From JAICJJ01 sp039809985 (GTDB taxonomy: Bacteria; Chloroflexota; Chloroflexia; Thermomicrobiales; UBA6265), in assembly GCA_039809985.1 (NCBI GenBank), contig JBDHWC010000087.1, positions 1 through 10,828 of the forward strand: DNA of 10,828 nt, in the 5' to 3' direction. Within the stretch, counting starts at the first letter, position 1. Every line of letters begins with the position of its first letter. The notes beneath the pieces are model-generated. The model was not told where the DNA came from. It ran no database searches and worked only from the letters and a program-made list of their open reading frames with translations. Both the position numbers and the translations under genes were made by a program. This document shows positions 1 to 6,149 of this stretch, piece by piece.

Positions 1-1
1 G

Positions 2-76
2 TCGGGGAGAGAGGATTCGAACCTCCGACCTCAGCGTCCCGAACGCTGCGCGCTAACCGGGCTGCGCTACTCCCCG
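2..76 (-). tRNA. tRNA-Pro (anticodon CGG)
   Basis: On the minus strand the region folds as a complete cloverleaf. The acceptor strands CGGGGAG (76-70) and CTCCCCG (9-3) pair fully. The T arm is at 10-26 with a GTTCGAAT-type loop. The anticodon stem CAGCG/CGCTG (48-44 and 36-32) encloses the loop TTCGGGA, which puts the anticodon CGG at 41-39, reading proline codon CCG. The discriminator base is A at position 2. The window edge cuts the sequence just after it, so whether CCA is encoded cannot be seen. CCG is expected to be a heavily used proline codon in a genome this GC-rich. Confidence 0.97.
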
Positions 77-87
77 AACGGCGCGCA

Positions 88-93
88 GGATAC
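88..93 (-). promoter_or_regulatory. Candidate -10 box for tRNA-Pro
   Basis: The minus strand reads TATCCT here, about 11 nt upstream of the first base of tRNA-Pro, the right distance for a -10 element giving a very short leader. No good TTGACA-like -35 box lies 16-18 nt further upstream. The call rests only on the hexamer, its position and its AT-richness in a GC-rich background. Confidence 0.3.
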
Positions 94-102
94 CACACTT
101 TG

Positions 103-137
103 CCCCGTCGTGGCGGTCGCGGCGACCCACGACGGGG
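103..137. repeat. 11-bp perfect inverted repeat between the divergent tRNAs
   Basis: CCCCGTCGTGG at 103-113 is the exact reverse complement of CCACGACGGGG at 127-137, leaving a 13-nt loop. Transcription runs away from this spot in both directions, so it is not placed as a terminator for either tRNA. It covers the area where the -35 region of tRNA-Pro should be, which would suit an operator or a cruciform-forming site. No function is demonstrated. Confidence 0.6.
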
Positions 138-185
138 CGGGCCGCCACTTGTGCCCCGAGGCCGACCCGCCGACGCCGTCCGTGC

Positions 186-191
186 TAGCAT
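186..191 (+). promoter_or_regulatory. Candidate extended -10 box for tRNA-Arg
   Basis: TAGCAT at 186-191 is preceded by TGC at 183-185, which fits the extended -10 (TGn) pattern. It lies about 36 bp upstream of tRNA-Arg. A recognisable -35 box is not present. Between this box and the tRNA there is a perfect 8-bp hairpin (203-210 with 214-221), which would fall in the 5' leader removed during tRNA processing. Confidence 0.25.
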
Positions 192-227
192 CGACGGTGA
201 TCGGGGCGGCCGAGCCGCCCCCGGCCG

Positions 228-300
228 GCCCGCGTAGCTCAGTGGATAGAGCGCCACCGTCCTAAGGTGGGCGTCGGGGGTTCGAGTCCCTCCGCGGGCA
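228..300 (+). tRNA. tRNA-Arg (anticodon CCT)
   Basis: This is a complete cloverleaf. The acceptor strands GCCCGCG (228-234) and CGCGGGC (293-299) pair perfectly. The D stem is GCTC/GAGC (237-240 and 249-252). The anticodon stem CCACC/GGTGG (254-258 and 266-270) encloses the loop GTCCTAA, placing the anticodon CCT at 261-263, which reads arginine codon AGG. The T arm is at 276-292. The discriminator is A300. The next bases are CCG, so the 3' CCA is not fully encoded and must be completed by the CCA-adding enzyme. hpf begins 46 bp downstream on the same strand. Confidence 0.97.
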
Positions 301-305
301 CCGTC

Positions 306-328
306 TCGGCGCGGACCGGCCGCGCCGA
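306..328 (+). terminator. Hairpin between tRNA-Arg and hpf
   Basis: A perfect 9-bp stem (306-314 with 320-328) with the 5-nt loop ACCGG starts 5 nt after the end of tRNA-Arg. It ends 7 nt before the hpf Shine-Dalgarno sequence. It lacks a run of T residues, so it is not a classical intrinsic terminator. It could stop or pause tRNA transcription, mark the 3' processing end, or act as structure in the hpf leader. Confidence 0.35.
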
Positions 329-346
329 CCCGGTTGGAGAGTGCCT

Positions 347-922
347 GTGGACCTCCAGATTCGCGGCAACGGCGTCACCATCACCGACGGCCTGCGCGCC
401 AGCGCGGACGAGCGGGTAGGCCGCTTCGAGCGGCTGATCGAGCCGATCGACGACGCCCGGCTCGAACTGCGCGCCAACAAGACGCGCAAGGGGCCGGACA
501 CCGTCACCGCCCAGATCACCCTCCAGAGCGGCCGCACCCTGCTCCGGGCCGAGCACCGGGATTCCGACGCCCGCACCGCGATCGAGGGCGCGGCCGACAA
601 GCTCGACCGCCAAGTCCGGCGCACCCTCAGCCGCGCCGATCCGACCAAGACCAAGCGTTCCCCCTCGATTCGCACCTCGCCCGACTTCGTCCCCCTGCCG
701 ACGCTCGACCCCGGCGCGGCCGACCCGGACGAGGACGGCCTCGGCCGGGTGGTCCGCACCAAGCGGTTCCCGGTCAAGCCGATGGACATCGACGAGGCGA
801 TCGAGCAGATGGAGCTGCTTGGCCACGACTTCTTCCTCTTCCAGAACCAGGCCGGCGGCCACAGCGTCGTCTACCGCCGCCGTGACGGCAACTACGGCCT
901 GATCGTGCCCGAGCCGGCCTAG
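347..922 (+). CDS. hpf: Long-form ribosome hibernation promoting factor (HPF/RaiA family)
   Basis: This cytoplasmic factor binds 30S subunits. The long form also dimerises 70S ribosomes into inactive 100S particles in stationary phase or stress. The protein is 191 aa from the chosen start. The N-terminal S30AE (RaiA-like) domain spans about residues 1-98. A Pro/Asp-rich linker runs to about 135. The C-terminal dimerisation domain (about 137-188) contains the typical segments RTKRFPVKPM, DEAIEQMELLGHDFFLF and VVYRRRDGNYGLI. I prefer GTG at 347 over the in-frame GTG at 341. GGAGA at 336-340 sits at a proper distance from 347 but directly abuts 341, and MDLQIRG is a normal HPF N terminus. The gene stands between tRNA-Arg and a glycosyltransferase. 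No linked partner is expected. Confidence 0.93.
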   Translation: MDLQIRGNGVTITDGLRASADERVGRFERLIEPIDDARLELRANKTRKGPDTVTAQITLQSGRTLLRAEHRDSDARTAIEGAADKLDRQVRRTLSRADPTKTKRSPSIRTSPDFVPLPTLDPGAADPDEDGLGRVVRTKRFPVKPMDIDEAIEQMELLGHDFFLFQNQAGGHSVVYRRRDGNYGLIVPEPA

Positions 923-996
923 CCGTCGCGAGCCTCCGGGCGCGGAGTCGGTCGACGCGGCGAGGGAACCGTTCGTGCGTAGCCGACGTACGTTCA

Positions 997-1020
997 GCGC
1001 GGCGCGCCTGCGCGCCGCGC
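997..1020 (+). terminator. Strong 10-bp hairpin downstream of hpf
   Basis: Bases 997-1006 are the exact reverse complement of 1011-1020, giving a 10-bp all-GC stem with the 4-nt loop CCTG. It lies 75 bp after the hpf stop codon and 76 bp before the glycosyltransferase start. No T-tract follows, so if it ends hpf transcription it does so without the canonical U-run. An 8-bp palindrome ACGTACGT precedes it at 986-993. Confidence 0.4.
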
Positions 1021-1096
1021 CAGACCAACGACTGGAACGACGCTCGGCGCCGTCGGCCAGCCGGCGACCCGAAGCCCAAGGAAAGGCTCCCCGCGC

Positions 1097-2425
1097 GTGC
1101 ATCTCCCCCCCTACGACGGGCCGGCGGTTCACGGGTTCGAGACCGACCCGCCGCTGCGCCGCGTCGCCCAAGTCTGCGTCCACACCTCGCCGCTCGCCAC
1201 GCTCGGCGGCAAGGACGCGGGCGGCATGAACGTCTACGTCCGCGAACTGGCGATCCACCTCGGCCGACGCGGCCTGCCGGTCGACGTCTTCACCCGCCGC
1301 GCCTCGCCCGACACCCCCGAGGTGGAACCCCTCGCCCCGAACGTCAACGTCGTCGCGATCACCGCCGGGCCGGCGGCCCCGGTCGACAAGAACGCCCTCT
1401 TCGACCTGATGCCTGTCTTCGCCGAGCAGATGGCCCTCTGGTCGCTGCGCGAGGGGGTCCGCTACGACGTCGTCCACGCCCACTACTGGCTCTCCGGCTG
1501 GGCGGCGCACCTCGTCAAGCGCTACTGGGACACCCCGTTCGTCCAGATGTTCCACACCACGGCCCACATGAAGAACGCCGTCGCCAACGCCGCCGACCGC
1601 GAGACCGACCAACGGCTGCGGATCGAGCAGCGGCTCTGCGGCCTCGCCGACAGCCTGATCGCCGCCAACCCGGACGAGCGGGCCGACTTGATCTGGCGGT
1701 TCGGCACCCCGGCCGCCAAGGTCTGCACGATCCCGCCCGGCGTCGACCTCGACCTGTTCCGGCCGCACGACCGCGCCGCCTGCCGGGCCGAGATCGGCCT
1801 CGGGCCGGAGGAGCGGGTCGTCCTCTTCGTCGGCCGGATCGACCCGATCAAGGGGATCGAGACCCTGGTCGAGGCGGCCGCGATCCTCTGCGCCGACCGC
1901 CGGCTCGACCCGCCGCCGACCTTCGTCATGGTCGGCGGCGACCTCGACGCCGCCGGCGCGCCGGTCGGCCCGCTCGCCGCGGTGGCGGCCGAGGTCGAGG
2001 CCCTCGGTCTCGGCCCGCGCTTCCGCTTCGTCGGCTCGCAGCCGCAACGCCACCTGCCGCGCTTCTTCTCCGCCGCCGACGTGGTCGCCGTCCCGTCGCG
2101 CTACGAGTCGTTCGGCCTGGTCGCGGTCGAGGCCCTCGCCGCCGGCACGCCGGTGGTCGCTTCCCGCGCCGGCGGCCTCAAGTTCACGATCGACGAGGGC
2201 GTCTCCGGCCTCCTTGTCGAGCCGCAGTCCGGCCCGGCCCTCGCCGCCGGGCTGGCGGCACTGCTCGCCGACGACGACCTGCGGGCCCGGATGGCCGCCG
2301 CCGCCCGCCCGTCGGTCGAGCGCTTCTCGTGGCCGGCGGTCGCCGCCTCGGTCGAGCACGTCTACCGCCGGCTCGCCGCCGGCCACCGCGCCCACCTCTG
2401 CCACGAGGACGAGATCTTCGCCTGA
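1097..2425 (+). CDS. GT4-family glycosyltransferase, MshA-like
   Basis: This is a retaining GT-B glycosyltransferase of 442 aa, a usual length for the family, with no signal peptide or membrane segment. The N-terminal acceptor domain (about 24-210) has the GGMNVYV loop (42-48) shared with MshA and sucrose-phosphate-synthase-type enzymes, and HAHYW (128-132). The C-terminal nucleotide-sugar domain (about 235-412) has PPGVD (213-217) just before it. It also has the R-x4-K pair R247/K252 in GRIDPIKG and the E-x7-E motif E337/E345 in YESFGLVAVEALAAG. The GTG start at 1097 is preceded by AAGGAAAGG (1078-1086) at 10 nt. MshA makes the N-acetylglucosaminyl-inositol precursor of mycothiol, but no other mycothiol gene is present here. 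The sugar donor and acceptor therefore remain open, and glycolipid, glucosylglycerate or sucrose-phosphate chemistry is possible. The gene ends tail-to-tail with the Rieske gene across a repeat-filled gap. Confidence 0.88.
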   Translation: MHLPPYDGPAVHGFETDPPLRRVAQVCVHTSPLATLGGKDAGGMNVYVRELAIHLGRRGLPVDVFTRRASPDTPEVEPLAPNVNVVAITAGPAAPVDKNALFDLMPVFAEQMALWSLREGVRYDVVHAHYWLSGWAAHLVKRYWDTPFVQMFHTTAHMKNAVANAADRETDQRLRIEQRLCGLADSLIAANPDERADLIWRFGTPAAKVCTIPPGVDLDLFRPHDRAACRAEIGLGPEERVVLFVGRIDPIKGIETLVEAAAILCADRRLDPPPTFVMVGGDLDAAGAPVGPLAAVAAEVEALGLGPRFRFVGSQPQRHLPRFFSAADVVAVPSRYESFGLVAVEALAAGTPVVASRAGGLKFTIDEGVSGLLVEPQSGPALAAGLAALLADDDLRARMAAAARPSVERFSWPAVAASVEHVYRRLAAGHRAHLCHEDEIFA

Positions 2426-2529
2426 GACGTCCAGACAAGGGCGGCTTTGGTCGGGAGCGACCCTGAATCCTCGCGGCCGGGTCCGTCGGGACGGCCCTCA
2501 CCCCCCAGACCCCTCTCCCGCGGCGGGGA

Positions 2530-2651
2530 CTGACCGGGAGAAGGTCTCCGTTGGAAAGCGACTGGAAAGCCGCCGCGCCGCGGCAACCCGGGGGTCCGGG
2601 GGAGGGCTTGGCCCTCCCCCGACTCAATTTCTCCCCCTCTCCCGCCGCCGC
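2530..2651 (+). repeat. Repeat unit 1 (direct, 122 bp)
   Basis: This unit runs from CTGAC to the next CTGAC. It contains GTTGGAAAGCG at 2550, an 11-bp stem (2597-2607 with 2611-2621, loop TTG) and TTTCTCCCCCTCTCCCGCC at its end. It is longer than unit 2 mainly because of an extra ACTGGAAAGC near 2561, a local near-duplication of the preceding TTGGAAAGCG. Confidence 0.75.
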
Positions 2652-2760
2652 CTGACAAGGGTCGGCATCTGTTGGGAAGCGACCGCGCAGAGGCAACCCG
2701 GGGCCTTGGGAGGAACTTGGTTCCCCCCAGATCAATTTCTCCCCCTCTCCCGCCGCCGCG
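2652..2760 (+). repeat. Repeat unit 2 (direct, 109 bp)
   Basis: This unit directly follows unit 1 in the same orientation, with CTGAC at 2652, GTTGGGAAGCG at 2671 and AATTTCTCCCCCTCTCCCGCC at its end. Its internal hairpin (around 2703-2728) is less perfect than in unit 1. Its 3' end forms the left half of the strong stem-loop at 2741-2770. Confidence 0.75.
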
Positions 2761-2770
2761 GGAGAGGGGG
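2741..2770. terminator. 13-bp perfect stem-loop shared by both repeat clusters
   Basis: CCCCCTCTCCCGC (2741-2753) pairs exactly with 2758-2770 around the loop CGCC. The same 30-base stem-loop recurs at 7462-7491. It sits between two converging genes, so it could stop or slow polymerase from either side. There is no proper T-tract after it on either strand, so a terminator role is inferred from position and stability only. Confidence 0.4.
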
Positions 2771-2849
2771 CTGGGGAGTGAGGGCCGTCCCGGCGGGCCC
2801 GGTCGCGGGGTGAGATTGCCGCTCTCGATCAGATACCTCCCCCTGTCAG

Positions 2850-2945
2850 GCGGCGGCGGGGGGAAGGGGGAGCGCGTGGCTCGGTGGGGAGCCAACCCTC
2901 CCCGGACCCCGGGGTTGCCGCTGCGCGACCGCTTCCCGACGGGTG
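2850..2945 (-). repeat. Repeat unit 3 (inverted)
   Basis: Read on the minus strand, this contains GTCGGGAAGCGGTCGCGCAG and GCAACCCCGGGGTCCGG, then ends in a CGCTCCCCCTTCCCCCCGCC tract followed by CTGAC (GTCAG at 2845-2849 on the plus strand). That is the same order of elements as units 1, 2 and 4. Its orientation opposite to units 1 and 2 makes the whole cluster capable of long fold-back structures. Confidence 0.7.
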
Positions 2946-3051
2946 CCTCCCGGGGGAACCTCGCTCGCTGGCAGAGGCGCCCAGGGAACACCACGGTCCC
3001 GGAACGGCCGTTCGCCGTCCCGGGGCCGATCTGTCCGGTTGCGTTCGCCGG

Positions 3052-4320
3052 TCAGTCCGCGACGGCTTTGCGCAGCGACTTGGCCCGATCCTTGACCGCT
3101 TGGTCGCTCGCCTGCTTGGAGATCCGGTCCTGCGGGGTGACGACCCCGTCGTTGGCGTAGCGGTCGGCGACCATCAGGTCGAACCCCTGCACGCTGCTCT
3201 CGATCGCCGAGTAGCGGCCGGGAGTGTAGGCCCGCGAAGCGGTCCCCTGCTGCTGCAACTCGCAGACGTGCCAGTCCTGCCGGTTGGTCAGGTCCCAGAA
3301 GCCGATCGCGTCGCTCGGGTCGAACCCCGGCTTCGCCATCTCGACCGGGTCGAAGTACCACTCGCAGCGCACCAGCGTCCGGCCCGGCTCCAGCGGCGTG
3401 ATCCAGTGCGCCATCAGGTAGTCGGGGTGCAGGCTGATCAGCTGGTTCGGGAAGAGCGCGAAGTAGTAGACTCGGTGGTGGTCCTCCTCGGTCATGCCGA
3501 AGATCGCCGGCCGCCCGGCCGCCTCGCCCGTCAGCGAGAGCGTCTCGTACTCCGGCAGCACCTCCATGTAGCTGCCGCAGAACGGCCCCTGCCACGGCAG
3601 GTACTGCCCCATGTTGTACGGCGTGATCTTGTTCAGTTGCGGGTGGACCCCCGGACAGTGATAGCACTCGAGATAGTTCTCGGCGATCGCCTTCCAGTTC
3701 GCCTTCACGTCGTAGTCGATCCGCTCGGCCCGCCGCAGCGCCCCGAGGTCGAACCGGTCGAACCCGGTCGCGAGGTCCCCGAGGTGCTCGCGCAGCGGCG
3801 GCGCGCTGCCGGAGAGGTCGAGGAAGACGAACCCCTGCCACGTCTCCAGCCGGGCCGGGACCAAGCCCCACTCGGCCGGGTCGAAGTCGACCAGCAGCTC
3901 CGTGTGGCGCGGCGTCCGCAGCCGCCCCTCGAGATCGTAGATCCACGCGTGGTACGGGCACTGGAAGCGCGGCTCCTTGCCGCACGGCTCCTCGACCAGT
4001 CGCGCCCCGCGGTGGCGGCAGACGTTGTGGAACGCCCGCAGACGACCGTCGTTGCCGCGGACCACGATCAGGCTCTCGCCCGCCACCCCGGCCAGGAAGT
4101 ACCGGCCCGGCTCCAGCACGTCCTCCTCGCGGCCGACGCTGACCCAGCCGCCGGCGAACCACGCCTCCTGCTCGTAGGCGAGCACCGCCGGGTCGTGGAA
4201 CACCCGCGGCGGCAGGACGTGCGCCTGCCGCGTCGGCAGGCGGGTGGCGGCCACCTCGGCCGGGCTGACCGGCGACTCCGGCACCGGGCGGTCGAACGGG
4301 TTGGCGGGCGTGGCGACCAT
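3052..4320 (-). CDS. Rieske [2Fe-2S] non-haem iron oxygenase, alpha subunit type
   Basis: This cytoplasmic mono- or dioxygenase component uses a Rieske cluster and a mononuclear Fe(II) site to oxidise a small organic substrate with O2. It has 422 aa, a normal family length. The Rieske domain (about 55-160) has C101-x-H103 and C121-x2-H124. The catalytic domain has NWKAIAENYLECYHC with iron ligands H221 and H226. D349 in RQDWHVCELQQQG is the likely third ligand. Position 218, bridging to the Rieske cluster, is Glu rather than the usual Asp, as in choline, glycine-betaine and carnitine oxygenases (CMO, GbcA, CntA). A quaternary ammonium substrate is therefore plausible but unproven. ATG at 4320 is chosen because GGAGG (4335-4331) lies 10 nt upstream; a GTG at 4383 lacks one. 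No reductase gene is adjacent. Confidence 0.88.
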   Translation of the reverse strand: MVATPANPFDRPVPESPVSPAEVAATRLPTRQAHVLPPRVFHDPAVLAYEQEAWFAGGWVSVGREEDVLEPGRYFLAGVAGESLIVVRGNDGRLRAFHNVCRHRGARLVEEPCGKEPRFQCPYHAWIYDLEGRLRTPRHTELLVDFDPAEWGLVPARLETWQGFVFLDLSGSAPPLREHLGDLATGFDRFDLGALRRAERIDYDVKANWKAIAENYLECYHCPGVHPQLNKITPYNMGQYLPWQGPFCGSYMEVLPEYETLSLTGEAAGRPAIFGMTEEDHHRVYYFALFPNQLISLHPDYLMAHWITPLEPGRTLVRCEWYFDPVEMAKPGFDPSDAIGFWDLTNRQDWHVCELQQQGTASRAYTPGRYSAIESSVQGFDLMVADRYANDGVVTPQDRISKQASDQAVKDRAKSLRKAVAD

Positions 4321-4433
4321 CGGTGGACAACCTCCAGCCTCGGCACGTTGGGGTTCGGGCGAATGTCCGGCGAACGGTAGCACAGCGCGCCGCCCGGCGA
4401 ACCGGCCTGCCCTCGCCCGGGCACGCCGCCGGG

Positions 4434-4904
4434 TCAGCCCGGTTGGCCCGGCTCCCGGACGTACCGGACATCGGGCCAGCGCTCCTCGTTCTCCGCCCCG
4501 TCGGTGAACTCGACCGGGACGAAGCCGCGCCCCTCGTAGAAGCGACGGGCCGGGGCGTTGTCCTGGAAGGTCCAGAGCTGGAGCGCGCCCGGCTCCCGCT
4601 CGACCACGAAGGCGAGCAGTCGCGAGCCAACGCCGCGCCCTTGGTGGTCGGGGTGGACGTAGAGGTGGTCGAGCCAGCCCGGCGTCAGCGCCGCGAACCC
4701 GAGCGGGGCGTCGTCCACCCCCGTCGCGACCCAGACCGCCCCGGACGGCACCAGCACGTTGGCGATCCAGCCGCGGACGTCGTCGTCATCGTGCACCACC
4801 GGCAGCCACGGCAGGTTCCGCTGGCGCGCCGCGAGGAAGAGCGCGGCGACCGCCGGGGCGTCGCCGGCGGTCGCCTGCCGGATCGTGACCGAGTCGTGCG
4901 GCAC
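4434..4904 (-). CDS. GNAT-family N-acetyltransferase, coupled to prfA
   Basis: This is a single-domain acetyl-CoA-dependent acetyltransferase of 156 aa, typical for GNAT. The acetyl-CoA pyrophosphate-binding motif A is LDHLYVHPDHQGRGVGSRLL, with Q88-x2-G91-x-G93. Motif B follows as NAPARRFYEGRGF (116-128). The substrate cannot be told from sequence. GTG at 4904-4902 begins 4 bp after the prfA stop codon. No Shine-Dalgarno sequence is visible, so translation probably depends on reinitiation after prfA. The usual neighbour in this position is prmC, the methyltransferase for the release-factor GGQ glutamine. This protein has no SAM-binding motif or NPPY and is not PrmC. The Rieske gene follows 113 bp downstream. 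Confidence 0.85.
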   Translation of the reverse strand: MPHDSVTIRQATAGDAPAVAALFLAARQRNLPWLPVVHDDDDVRGWIANVLVPSGAVWVATGVDDAPLGFAALTPGWLDHLYVHPDHQGRGVGSRLLAFVVEREPGALQLWTFQDNAPARRFYEGRGFVPVEFTDGAENEERWPDVRYVREPGQPG

Positions 4905-4908
4905 CGGG

Positions 4909-6003
<1,095 letters not shown>

Positions 6004-6085
6004 GTGACGGACGACCTCGATTCCCCTGACCGGGACGGCCGTGAACGCCCCGCCGGCTCGGCCTCGGGACGGGCCCCTTGCCCGA

Positions 6086-6091
6086 ATGATA
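6086..6091 (-). promoter_or_regulatory. Candidate -10 box for prfA
   Basis: The minus strand reads TATCAT here, 82 bp upstream of the prfA start, in the only AT-rich patch of the divergent spacer. The overlapping plus-strand GATACT (6088-6093) could equally serve the alcohol dehydrogenase. Neither has a clear -35 box at 16-18 nt, so this is suggestive only. Confidence 0.25.
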
Positions 6092-6099
6092 CTGGTTCC

Positions 6100-6113
6100 G
6101 TGCCGGCCGGCAC
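6100..6113. promoter_or_regulatory. 14-bp perfect palindrome in the prfA/adh divergent spacer
   Basis: GTGCCGGCCGGCAC at 6100-6113 equals its own reverse complement. It lies 36 bp upstream of the alcohol dehydrogenase start and beside the AT-rich promoter patch at 6084-6093. That is where a dimeric regulator could act on one or both divergent genes. GC-rich palindromes arise by chance more readily in this background. Confidence 0.3.
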
Positions 6114-6149
6114 CGCCGCTCGCCCCAGCCAGCCTTCCTCGGAGCGATC

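Larger units (their letters stand above)
2466..2960. repeat. Composite palindromic repeat cluster in a convergent gap
   Basis: This fills most of the 626-bp space between the glycosyltransferase and the Rieske gene. Two outer arms, 2477-2526 and 2753-2802, are inverted copies matching at 46 of 50 positions by hand alignment. Between them lie two direct units of about 110-120 bp, each beginning CTGAC. A third unit lies outside the right arm in inverted orientation. Each unit contains GTTGGGAAGCG, an internal GC hairpin and a CCCCCTCTCCCGCC tract. No open reading frame in it looks like protein, and no transposase is present. It could be a MITE- or REP-like family. The flanks 2426-2465 and 2961-3051 hold nothing I can recognise apart from a short palindrome at 3002-3013. 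Confidence 0.8.

Noticed and set aside
239..2404. Long minus-strand frame (721 codons) opposite hpf and the glycosyltransferase
   Set aside because: It is a low-complexity Arg/Gly/Asp/Val-rich antisense shadow of two well-supported plus-strand genes, runs into tRNA-Arg, and has no recognisable domain. Such frames are expected at this GC content.
2530..2945. CRISPR array
   Set aside because: Only three diverged units of about 110 bp, one inverted, with no short uniform repeats or unique spacers and no cas genes nearby.
2466..2960. Insertion sequence
   Set aside because: Inverted arms are present but there is no transposase or remnant, and no target duplication could be identified. It is better described as a non-coding repeat.
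2184..2994. Small frames on both strands within the repeat region
   Set aside because: They translate hairpin repeats into Pro/Arg/Gly-rich strings, several copies read the same in different frames, and none has codon-usage or motif support.
3002..3013. Palindrome GAACGGCCGTTC downstream of the Rieske stop codon as a terminator
   Set aside because: The longest hairpin it can form has only about four stem pairs around a 4-nt loop and no T-tract, which is too weak to call.
4321..4383. Longer N-terminus for the Rieske protein starting at GTG 4383
   Set aside because: No Shine-Dalgarno sequence precedes it, and the extra 21 residues do not resemble the family. ATG at 4320 has GGAGG at a suitable distance.
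2846..4630. Minus-strand frame of 594 codons covering the Rieske gene
   Set aside because: It is an out-of-frame shadow dominated by Arg, Gly, Ala and Pro. The overlapping frame at 3052-4320 has the Rieske and iron-binding motifs.
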